DNA from: an uncultured Selenomonadaceae bacterium
GTDB lineage: Bacteria; Bacillota; Negativicutes; Selenomonadales; Selenomonadaceae
Direction: 5' to 3'
Assembly: GCA_905236785.1 (NCBI GenBank)
Contig: CAJOQC010000080.1
Location: 1 to 22,008 of the forward strand
Length of the DNA stretch: 22,008 nt
Shown: positions 15,800 through 22,008 of the stretch, in pieces
Layout of the letters: every line of letters starts with the position of its first letter
How positions within the stretch are numbered: position 1 is the first letter of the stretch
Program-made: the position numbers and the translations under genes
Notes under the pieces: generated by a model
Databases searched by the model: none
The model's input: the letters and a program-made list of their open reading frames with translations, nothing else
What the model was told of the DNA's origin: nothing

Positions 15800-17288
15800 A
15801 TTTCGCGGCGGCAAAATCGGCCACAAGGTCAATCATTTCCTCTTTGGCGCAAACCTTGTCATGGATGGTTGGCGCGTCGGCCAATTTCTTTAACCCCGCC
15901 GGAATAGGCGTGTTGCTCAACGTGGAAAGTTCTTCAAGGAGAGCAAATTCGTCTTTGCCCGCGCAGTCTTTTCCAAGGGCGTTTAGCACCGAACCGGCAA
16001 ATTTATAGGGGCTGGCCGTGGACAGCACCACCATGGGCCGGGAGTCCCCCGTTTCCATGCGGTAATCGTCCGCCGCCGAAAAGGCAGCCGCCGTGTGGGG
16101 GTCGATGACATAATTTTGATTGTCGTAAACCTTTTTAATCGTAGCCCTTATGCCGTTGTCGTCGGCGAAACTGCCCCAAAAGATGCTTTGAAGTTTGCCC
16201 AAAATTTCGCTGCCTATTGCGTAATGCCCCATGCTTTGCAGTTCCCCCATCCAGCCTTTAACCTTCACCGTGTTGCCGGTGAGGTGAAAGAGCAGACGTT
16301 CAAGGTTGCTGCTGATTAAAATGTCCATGGAAGGGGAAAGGGTTTTGTAGAATTTGCGGTTTTTGTTATACGCGCCGGTTTTTATAAATTCGGTGAGGAC
16401 GTTGTTGGCGTTTGAGGCGCAGATTAACCTGTGGACGGGAAGCCCCATGCAAAGGGCGTAATACCCGGCCAAAATGTTGCCGAAGTTGCCCGTGGGTACG
16501 CAGAAATTTATCTTGTCCCCGAGTTTTATTTTGCCTGCGGCGAGCATATCCGCATACGCGCTGAAGTAATAGACTATTTGCGGCGCAAGACGCCCCCAGT
16601 TTATCGAGTTTGCGCTTGAAAGTTTTGTGTTTTCCTTTAGGAGCGTATAAATAAAGTCGCGGTCGCCAAAAATTCTCTTTACGCCGTTTTGCGCGTCGTC
16701 AAAATTGCCCTTCACCGCCATAACCGACACATTGCCGCCTTCTTGGGTCACCATTTGCTTTTTTTGCATCAGGCTTGTGCCGTCTTGGGGGTAAAAAACC
16801 ATAATCTTCGTGCCGGGTACGTCGGCAAAACCTTCAAGAGCCGCTTTTCCCGTGTCGCCGGAGGTGGCTACAAGTATCAGGGAGGTTTTTTCTTCGCCGG
16901 ATTTTTCCCGCGCCGTCGTTAAAAGTTGGGGAAGAAGCTGCAACGCCATATCCTTAAAGGCGCTCGTGGGGCCGTGCCAAAGTTCCGACACAAAAATGTC
17001 GCCCGCTTCCTTGACGGGGGCGATGGCTTCATGGTCAAATTTATCGTTGCCGTAGGCGGCGTTGACGCATTTTTCCAATTCGCGGCCGGTGTAGTCGTCA
17101 AGAAACAAAGCCAATATTTTTTTTGCCCGTTCCGTGTAGGAAAGGGGGGACAACTCTTTTATAAAATCTTTGCCGACGCGGGGGATTTCTTCGGGTACGA
17201 ACAAACCGCCGTCGGAGGCTATGCCTTTTATTATTGCCTCGGCGGCGGTCAACTCTTCGTCGTAGCCCCGGGTGCTGTTATATTTCAT
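15798..17288 (-). CDS. thrC: Threonine synthase, 496 aa
   Basis: PLP enzyme that converts O-phosphohomoserine to L-threonine and phosphate, the last step of threonine biosynthesis. The N-terminus (YNSTRG, SDGGLFVPEEIP) is typical of the family. The PLP lysine is K112 in HGPTSAFKDMALQ, and ATSGDTGKAALEGF is the phosphate-binding loop. The length of nearly 500 residues fits the E. coli-like class rather than the shorter plant-like class. ATG 17288 is chosen because AGGA lies 9 bases upstream; a TTG at 17297 would lie directly against that site. It follows livF by 108 bases holding an inverted repeat. Threonine supply next to a branched-chain amino acid importer is metabolically sensible, since threonine is the isoleucine precursor, but joint regulation is only inferred. 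Confidence 0.97.
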   Translation of the reverse strand: MKYNSTRGYDEELTAAEAIIKGIASDGGLFVPEEIPRVGKDFIKELSPLSYTERAKKILALFLDDYTGRELEKCVNAAYGNDKFDHEAIAPVKEAGDIFVSELWHGPTSAFKDMALQLLPQLLTTAREKSGEEKTSLILVATSGDTGKAALEGFADVPGTKIMVFYPQDGTSLMQKKQMVTQEGGNVSVMAVKGNFDDAQNGVKRIFGDRDFIYTLLKENTKLSSANSINWGRLAPQIVYYFSAYADMLAAGKIKLGDKINFCVPTGNFGNILAGYYALCMGLPVHRLICASNANNVLTEFIKTGAYNKNRKFYKTLSPSMDILISSNLERLLFHLTGNTVKVKGWMGELQSMGHYAIGSEILGKLQSIFWGSFADDNGIRATIKKVYDNQNYVIDPHTAAAFSAADDYRMETGDSRPMVVLSTASPYKFAGSVLNALGKDCAGKDEFALLEELSTLSNTPIPAGLKKLADAPTIHDKVCAKEEMIDLVADFAAAK

Positions 17289-17353
17289 CAATATCAATCC
17301 TTCCGATATTATGCACTTTAACGACTGTCGTATATTATCATAAACATGGGAAG

Positions 17354-17382
17354 ATGTATAGGGAACAAATACCCATATACAT
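17354..17382. promoter_or_regulatory. Inverted repeat in the livF-thrC gap
   Basis: ATGTATAGGG (17354-17363) pairs with CCC plus TATACAT (17372-17382), with one bulged A and an 8-base loop. There is no T run, so it is not a typical terminator. The rest of the 108-base gap is AT-rich with -10-like sequences on the minus strand (TATGAT, GATAAT near 17335-17345) but no convincing -35. The leader is too short for a T-box. Operator or RNA hairpin are both possible. Confidence 0.4.
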
Positions 17383-17396
17383 GGAAAGTCGCCCTG

Positions 17397-18101
17397 TTAT
17401 CCTCCCAAATATGCTTTTTTGATTTCCTCGCTCTTAGACAGTTCCTTGGCATCGCCGGTCACGGTTATGCGCCCCGTTTCAAGAACGTAAGCACGGTTGG
17501 CCACGGAAAGAGCCATATTTGCGTTTTGCTCCACCAATAACACCGTCGTTCCCGTTTCGTTGATGTCTTTGATGATGGAAAAAATCTCCCTGATGAACAG
17601 CGGCGCAAGCCCCATGGACGGCTCGTCCAAAAGCAACAGTTTGGGGCGGCTCATAAGGGCGCGCCCCATGGCGAGCATCTGTTGTTCGCCGCCGGAGAGC
17701 GTCCCCGCCAACTGATCTTTTCGTTCCAACAGACGCGGGAAACGCCCAAACACGTTTTTTAAGTCCTCTTCTATGCCCTCTTTGTCCGTTCGTATGAACG
17801 CGCCCAAGTCCAAATTTTCCTGCACCGTCATTTCGGCAAAAATCCTTCGGCCTTCGGGGACTTGAGAAATGCCCTCCCGCACAATGTCATGAGCTTTTAA
17901 CCCCGCGATATTCTTGCCCATAAATTCGATGCTCCCCGTCTTTGGCGACAAAAGCCCCGAAATTGTCCGCAGGGTCGTGGATTTCCCCGCGCCGTTTGCG
18001 CCTATCAAGGTTACGATTTCCCCTTCGTTTACGAAAAGGCTTATGCCCTTTAGGGCATGAATTGCGCCGTAATACACGTTGATGTCGTTTATCTTTAACA
18101 T
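17397..18101 (-). CDS. livF: Branched-chain amino acid ABC transporter ATPase LivF, 234 aa
   Basis: Second ATP-binding subunit of the high-affinity leucine/isoleucine/valine importer, on the cytosolic face of the membrane. Walker A GANGAGKST (34-42), signature LSGGEQQ (136-142), Walker B LLLLDEP (156-162) with SMGLAP following, and the LivF-type end (ITVTGDAKEL, KKAYLGG) are all present. The length is normal. ATG 18101 has GGAGGA 9 bases upstream, within the end of livG, and the genes are 5 bases apart. Last gene of the transporter operon. Confidence 0.96.
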   Translation of the reverse strand: MLKINDINVYYGAIHALKGISLFVNEGEIVTLIGANGAGKSTTLRTISGLLSPKTGSIEFMGKNIAGLKAHDIVREGISQVPEGRRIFAEMTVQENLDLGAFIRTDKEGIEEDLKNVFGRFPRLLERKDQLAGTLSGGEQQMLAMGRALMSRPKLLLLDEPSMGLAPLFIREIFSIIKDINETGTTVLLVEQNANMALSVANRAYVLETGRITVTGDAKELSKSEEIKKAYLGG

Positions 18102-18106
18102 GGCGA

Positions 18107-18877
18107 CTATTCCTCCGTACCCAAATACGCTTTTATAACGTCGGGGTTGTTTTGTATCTCAGTCGGCGTGCCGGTGGCTATCACTGCGCCGTACTCAAGA
18201 ACGTAAATCCTTTGGCAAATGCCCATAACAAGGCTCATGTCATGCTCGATTAAGAGTATCGTCAAGGAAAATTCGTCGCGAATCCAACGAATCATTTCCA
18301 TAAGTTCATTGGTTTCTTGGGGGTTCATTCCCGCCGCCGGTTCGTCAAGAAGCAAAAGTTTCGGCTTTGTGGCCAGGGCGCGGGCAATTTCCAAGCGGCG
18401 TTGGGCGCCGTAGGGAAGATTTTTCGCCGTTTCGTTGATTTTGTCCTCTAACTTAAAAATTTTCAGCAGTTTGCGCCCTTCGTCGGCAATTTTTTTCTCC
18501 TCGGCAAAGTAACGCCCCAAGCGAAAAACCGACTCAAAAAGGCCGCATTTCACCCGGGAATGATAGGCTATTTTAACATTGTCAATAACCGACAATTCGG
18601 AGAACAGGCGAATGTTTTGAAAGGTGCGGGCGATGCCACGCTCGGTTATTTGATATGGTTTTAGCCCCACTATGCTCTTGCCGCCGAAAATTATTTCTCC
18701 TTCCGTCGGAGTGTAAACGCCGGTGAAAAGATTAAACGCCGTGGTTTTCCCCGCGCCGTTTGGGCCGATAAGCCCCACAAGCTCCCCTTTGTTAATGTAA
18801 AAATTAAAATCCGACACGGCCTTTAACCCGCCAAAAACTTGCGACACGTTTGTCGCCCGCAAAAGTTCGCCGCTCAT
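18107..18877 (-). CDS. livG: Branched-chain amino acid ABC transporter ATPase LivG, 256 aa
   Basis: First ATP-binding subunit of the Liv importer. Walker A is GPNGAGKTT (38-46). The signature is the LivG-type YGAQRR (156-161) in place of LSGGQ, and Walker B is LLLLDEP (174-180) followed by AAGMNPQET, a LivG hallmark. The H-loop is in LLIEHDM. The start overlaps the livM stop by 4 bases (ATGA), with a good GGAGG upstream, so the two are translationally coupled. Confidence 0.96.
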   Translation of the reverse strand: MSGELLRATNVSQVFGGLKAVSDFNFYINKGELVGLIGPNGAGKTTAFNLFTGVYTPTEGEIIFGGKSIVGLKPYQITERGIARTFQNIRLFSELSVIDNVKIAYHSRVKCGLFESVFRLGRYFAEEKKIADEGRKLLKIFKLEDKINETAKNLPYGAQRRLEIARALATKPKLLLLDEPAAGMNPQETNELMEMIRWIRDEFSLTILLIEHDMSLVMGICQRIYVLEYGAVIATGTPTEIQNNPDVIKAYLGTEE

Positions 18878-19824
18878 TGCCGCGCCTCCTTCCGCCGAAA
18901 GATTTTGTCGAAAATCTTAAAGTTTGTAAGTTCAATGTACCCGAAAAGCCCTTGGGGGCGATAGAACATCAACAAAATGAGCATAAGCGCGAAGATTATC
19001 ATGCGAAACTCCGGCCAGTTGGCCAAGGCCGCCGATATGAAAGTAACAAAGAACGCCCCGGCGATAGATCCGGTTATTGAACCCAAGCCGCCCAAAACAA
19101 CCATAATCAAATAGTTAAAGCTTTGCATAAAGGTAAAACTGTTGGGGCTGATAAGGTAAAAGCAGTGAGCGAAAAGCCCCCCAGCCACGCCGGCAAAGGC
19201 CGCGCCCAAAGTAAAGGCGGTGACTTTATATTTCGTGGTGTTTACCCCCATGGCTTCGGCGGCAATTTCGTTTTCGCGAATGGCGATGCAGGCGCGGCCA
19301 TGGGCGCTGTTGACAAAATTCTTGATGAAAAAGAGAGTAAAAAGCATAACAAAGAACACCCATGCAAAATTTGTATGGTGGGGTATTCCCTTAAAACCCG
19401 CCGCGCCGCCGACGTATTCGATGTTCATGATGACGATGCGGATAATTTCCCCAAGCCCCAAGGTGGCTATGGCCAAATAGTCGCCGCGCAGACGAAGGGT
19501 GGGAAGGCCGATAAGACAGCCAAGCACACCTGCCGCCGCGCCGCCCGCAAGAAGAGCTATTATAAACGGAACATGAAAATTTGTGGTAAGAACCACGCCG
19601 ACATACGCGCCCACCGCCATAAAACCGGCGTGGCCCAAGGAAAATTGCCCCGTGTAGCCGTTTATAAGGTTAAGGCTCACCGCCAAAATTATGTTAATGC
19701 CGATAAGCGTGAGGTTAAGCGTCCAAAAAGAGCCGATGAGTTTGGCGGAAATTGCGCCTTGCAGCAAAGCAAAGAGGACAAGGGAAAAACCGAGCATTAT
19801 TATGTCATTTCTGCGTTTTCCCAT
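18874..19824 (-). CDS. livM: Branched-chain amino acid ABC transporter permease LivM, 316 aa
   Basis: Integral membrane permease of the Liv importer, with about eight to ten hydrophobic segments. Family motifs include NLINGYTGQFSLGHAGFMAVGAY near the N-terminus, the coupling region GRACIAIRENEIAAEAMGVN, and VVLGGLGSITGSIAGA near the C-terminus. The length is typical for shorter LivM proteins. The start ATG at 19824 lies 3 bases after livH, with AAGGTG 6 bases upstream inside the livH end. It pairs with LivH to form the channel. Confidence 0.96.
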   Translation of the reverse strand: MGKRRNDIIMLGFSLVLFALLQGAISAKLIGSFWTLNLTLIGINIILAVSLNLINGYTGQFSLGHAGFMAVGAYVGVVLTTNFHVPFIIALLAGGAAAGVLGCLIGLPTLRLRGDYLAIATLGLGEIIRIVIMNIEYVGGAAGFKGIPHHTNFAWVFFVMLFTLFFIKNFVNSAHGRACIAIRENEIAAEAMGVNTTKYKVTAFTLGAAFAGVAGGLFAHCFYLISPNSFTFMQSFNYLIMVVLGGLGSITGSIAGAFFVTFISAALANWPEFRMIIFALMLILLMFYRPQGLFGYIELTNFKIFDKIFRRKEARQ

Positions 19825-19827
19825 AGC

Positions 19828-20715
19828 TTACACCTTCTCTCGCGTATTTTTGCCGAATATGCCCGAAGGCTTAATCAGCAAAACCAAAATCAAAATAGCA
19901 AAGGCCGCCGCGTCGCGAAAAGTGGAGGAAATAAAACCCGACACCAAGGCTTCGATGATGCCCAAGATAAGGCCGCCCACCACCGCGCCGGGCAAAATGC
20001 CGATGCCGCCAAGCACCGCCGCCACGAAGGCTTTTAAGCCGGGCATAATGCCCATCAAAGGATCGATTGAATTATAATACATACCCACCATAACGCCGGC
20101 CGCCGCCGCCAACGCCGAGCCGATGCAAAAGGTAAAGGATATGACTCGATCGGCGTTTACGCCCATAAGTTCCGCTGTTTCCGTATCGAAGGAAGCGGCG
20201 CGCATGGCTTTGCCGATTTTTGTTTTTTGCACGACGTAAGTCAAAATCGCCATGAGTAAAATCGTCACGCCCAAAATCGTAAGCTGCTGACCGTTTATCA
20301 CAAGTTCCCCCACATGGATTGACACGCCTCCCAACATGGCAGGGAATGTGCGGGGCGTGGGAGAGACAAAGTACATACTGGTGTACTCAAGGAAAAACGA
20401 CACGCCGATAGCGGTAATCAGCACCGAAATCCTTGGCGCATGGCGAAGGGGTTTATACGCCAAACGTTCCACCAATATTCCCAAAATGCCCGTCACGACC
20501 ATGGAAATCAAAATCGCGGGGAAAATGTGAATTTGGGCTTGGGTTATGGCGAAAAAACCGATGTACGCCCCCACCATGTATATATCGCCGTGGGCAAAAT
20601 TTATGAGTTTTATTATGCCGTAAATCATGGTGTAGCCCAAGGCAATAAGCGCGTAGATACTGCCAAGGCTTATGCCGTTAATCATCTGTTGAAAAAATTG
20701 TTGCGAAAAATCCAT
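19828..20715 (-). CDS. livH: Branched-chain amino acid ABC transporter permease LivH, 295 aa
   Basis: Integral membrane partner of LivM. Motifs are GSIYALIALGYTMIYGIIKLINFAHGD near the N-terminus, the coupling segment MRAASFDTETAELMGVN, and VLGGIGILPGAVVGG near the C-terminus. ATG 20715 is preferred because GAGG lies 6 bases upstream; the frame stays open to a TTG at 20733 that lies before that ribosome site. It follows the hairpin after livJ and is followed 3 bases later by livM. Confidence 0.95.
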   Translation of the reverse strand: MDFSQQFFQQMINGISLGSIYALIALGYTMIYGIIKLINFAHGDIYMVGAYIGFFAITQAQIHIFPAILISMVVTGILGILVERLAYKPLRHAPRISVLITAIGVSFFLEYTSMYFVSPTPRTFPAMLGGVSIHVGELVINGQQLTILGVTILLMAILTYVVQKTKIGKAMRAASFDTETAELMGVNADRVISFTFCIGSALAAAAGVMVGMYYNSIDPLMGIMPGLKAFVAAVLGGIGILPGAVVGGLILGIIEALVSGFISSTFRDAAAFAILILVLLIKPSGIFGKNTREKV

Positions 20716-20731
20716 TACAATCCTCGTTTCC

Positions 20732-20762
20732 AAAAAAAGACCGCATTGCTGCGGCCTCTTTT
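20732..20762 (-). terminator. Leaky terminator or attenuator hairpin between livJ and livH
   Basis: On the minus strand GGCCGCA and TGCGGTC form a stem (one G-T wobble) around the loop GCAA, extended by A/T pairs and followed by a run of seven T. It lies 32 bases past the livJ stop and just before the livH ribosome site. With no promoter visible in the 79-base gap, the downstream genes probably depend on readthrough, which would give more binding protein than permease. Confidence 0.75.
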
Positions 20763-20794
20763 CATGTTTGTAGTCCTTAAGGGATTTGTTGTTG

Positions 20795-21970
20795 TCATTC
20801 GGGCATAATCTTCGCGACCATAACGCGATCGCCGCCCTTATTCTCCAAAATTACGGCCTGTTTAATGGGGTTGTGGTGCTCATCCATGGTGATAACGCCC
20901 GTGCCAACCTGCAAATCTTTGGTAGCGGCAATAGCGTCTTTAATCTTCACCGGATCGTCGCCGCCGGCGCGTTTAAGGGCATCCACAAGGAGCTTGCCCG
21001 CATCGTAGCCAAGAGCGGCAAAAACATTGGGCGCATGGTTATACTCTTTGGTGAAAGCGTCAATGAAGCCCTTCACGCTCTCGTCTTTGTCGGAGTAGTG
21101 GGTGCTGAAGAATGTGTTGTTAAGCGCGTCCGCCCCGGCAATATCGGCGACTTTCACATCGTCCCAACCGTCCGTGCCAAGTATCGGCGCGGTAATGCCA
21201 AGCTCGCGAGCCTGTTTTACGATTTTGCCCACTTCTTCGTAATAGGCAGGGACAAAGATAACGTCCGCATTGGCGGTTTTGATTTTCGTCAGCGCGGCCT
21301 TAAAGTCTTGGTCTTTTTGAAGGAACGCTTCGGTCATTACCACTTTGCCGCCGGCAACTTCAAACCTTTCCTTAAAGACCTGCCCCAAGCTCTTGGAGTA
21401 ATCGCTGCTGTTGTCAATATAAACAACGGCAGTTTTGGCTTTTAGGTTATCTGCGGCAAATTTTGCCATAACCGAACCCTGTTGCGGATCGATAAAGCAG
21501 GAGCGGAAAATAAATTCCTTCACCTTGCCGTCTTCGACGGTAACGGCGGGGCTGGTGGCATCAGGCGCCAACACGGGGATTTGATTGTCCGTGGCCACCT
21601 GACTTTCGGCGATAACATTAGCCGTGACGGCAGGGCCGACAATGACTTTAACATTGTCTTCGCTTATAAGTTTCGTCGCCGCATTTACGGCCTCTGATGC
21701 CTCGGACTTGTTATCGACCTGCACAAGCTCCAATTTTTTGCCGTTCACGCCGCCCGCTTCGTTGGCTTCCTTAACGGCAAGTTTCAATCCTTCCAAGGAC
21801 GCGTTGCCGTAGTTGGCCACGTTGCCGGTCATTTCAAAGTTCGCGCCGATTTTTACGGTGTCGCTTTGTTCGGCGGTGTTGCCGCCGCCGCAGCCGGCGA
21901 AAACTCCCGCCAAAAGCGCAGTGCCCAAAAGCGCGGTTAAGAGCCGACCGCTTTTCTTAAACATATTCAT
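20795..21970 (-). CDS. livJ: Branched-chain amino acid ABC transporter substrate-binding lipoprotein LivJ, 391 aa
   Basis: Extracytoplasmic ligand-binding subunit of the Liv importer (type I periplasmic binding fold, Peripla_BP_6). The N-terminus has a basic stretch (KKSGR), a hydrophobic core and a lipobox ending FAGC, so the mature protein is predicted to be a lipoprotein anchored by that cysteine. Further family features are IGANFEMTGNVANYGNASL, IVGPAVTANVIAESQV, a region with PVLAPDATSPAVT, and VIFVPAYYEEVGKIVKQA. ATG 21970 follows GGAGG by 5 bases; ATG 21964 is an alternative (11 bases), and the frame is open to a TTG at 21985 inside the ribosome site. Leucine, isoleucine or valine is the likely ligand, by operon context. 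Its promoter lies beyond the right edge. Confidence 0.95.
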   Translation of the reverse strand: MNMFKKSGRLLTALLGTALLAGVFAGCGGGNTAEQSDTVKIGANFEMTGNVANYGNASLEGLKLAVKEANEAGGVNGKKLELVQVDNKSEASEAVNAATKLISEDNVKVIVGPAVTANVIAESQVATDNQIPVLAPDATSPAVTVEDGKVKEFIFRSCFIDPQQGSVMAKFAADNLKAKTAVVYIDNSSDYSKSLGQVFKERFEVAGGKVVMTEAFLQKDQDFKAALTKIKTANADVIFVPAYYEEVGKIVKQARELGITAPILGTDGWDDVKVADIAGADALNNTFFSTHYSDKDESVKGFIDAFTKEYNHAPNVFAALGYDAGKLLVDALKRAGGDDPVKIKDAIAATKDLQVGTGVITMDEHHNPIKQAVILENKGGDRVMVAKIMPE

Positions 21971-22008
21971 ATAAACCTCCCGCAAAATGATAAACGTTTC
22001 CGAAAAAA

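Noticed and set aside
17289..17396. A T-box or other amino-acid leader before thrC
   Set aside because: The gap is only 108 bases and no T-box core, specifier arrangement or terminator/antiterminator pair is visible.
19123..20037. A 304-codon open frame on the + strand opposite livM and livH
   Set aside because: The product is very rich in Lys, His and Arg, has no family features, and lies wholly opposite two clear permease genes. It is a codon-usage shadow.
20786..21445. A 219-codon open frame on the + strand opposite livJ
   Set aside because: It lies opposite a certain gene, with no ribosome site or recognisable domain; treated as a shadow, as is the 207-codon frame opposite pckA at 14425-15048.
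21986..22008. A catabolite-response-like (cre) sequence around AAACGTTT upstream of livJ
   Set aside because: At least two consensus mismatches, and only 23 bases of upstream region are available; too weak to call.
1..22008. Mobile elements, CRISPR arrays, toxin-antitoxin or phage genes
   Set aside because: No transposase, integrase, spaced repeat array or small paired genes were seen on either strand; gene order and style look chromosomal throughout.

Overview
This 22 kb window is densely packed, and every convincing gene lies on the minus strand, so transcription runs from the right edge to the left. Base composition is near balanced. The hybrid histidine kinases, the degenerate GGDEF/EAL protein with tandem extracytoplasmic binding domains, the ATP-type PEP carboxykinase, the lipoprotein-type LivJ and the purine-rich Shine-Dalgarno sequences all suggest an anaerobic member of the Firmicutes, probably Negativicutes or Clostridia. 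That placement is an inference from protein style, not a database match.

Right third (about 17.4-22.0 kb): a complete branched-chain amino acid ABC importer in the order livJ-livH-livM-livG-livF. An imperfect terminator hairpin sits between livJ and livH and probably lets the binding protein be made in excess. Then come two metabolic genes with their own leader regions: threonine synthase (thrC) and ATP-dependent PEP carboxykinase (pckA). pckA ends at a strong 14-bp GAAA-loop terminator.

Left two thirds (1-13.9 kb): a tightly spaced run that begins just after that terminator, behind a plausible sigma-A promoter with an adjacent inverted repeat. In order of transcription it encodes a membrane protein with two periplasmic solute-binding domains, a degenerate GGDEF and an intact EAL domain; a tandem-barrel U32-family protein with the Fe-S cysteines of RNA/ubiquinone hydroxylases; a class III aminotransferase with a four-cysteine motif; a class I methyltransferase with a C-terminal regulatory domain, broken by one extra G in a G8 run; a membrane-bound hybrid histidine kinase; and a cytosolic FIST-domain hybrid histidine kinase. 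The last has its own consensus -10 promoter and is followed by a long palindrome that probably ends the unit. The two kinases are paralogs from HisKA to the C-terminus and differ only in their sensor halves. Neither has an output domain, so their partner must lie elsewhere.

The liv, thrC and pckA genes are ordinary metabolism. The most interesting parts are the G8-interrupted methyltransferase, the paired sensor-swapped kinases, and the co-directional grouping of c-di-GMP turnover, a U32 protein, an aminotransferase and a methyltransferase. No tRNA, rRNA, insertion sequence or CRISPR array was seen. No gene-free stretch exceeds 300 bases; the longest is 255 bases at 13840-14094.
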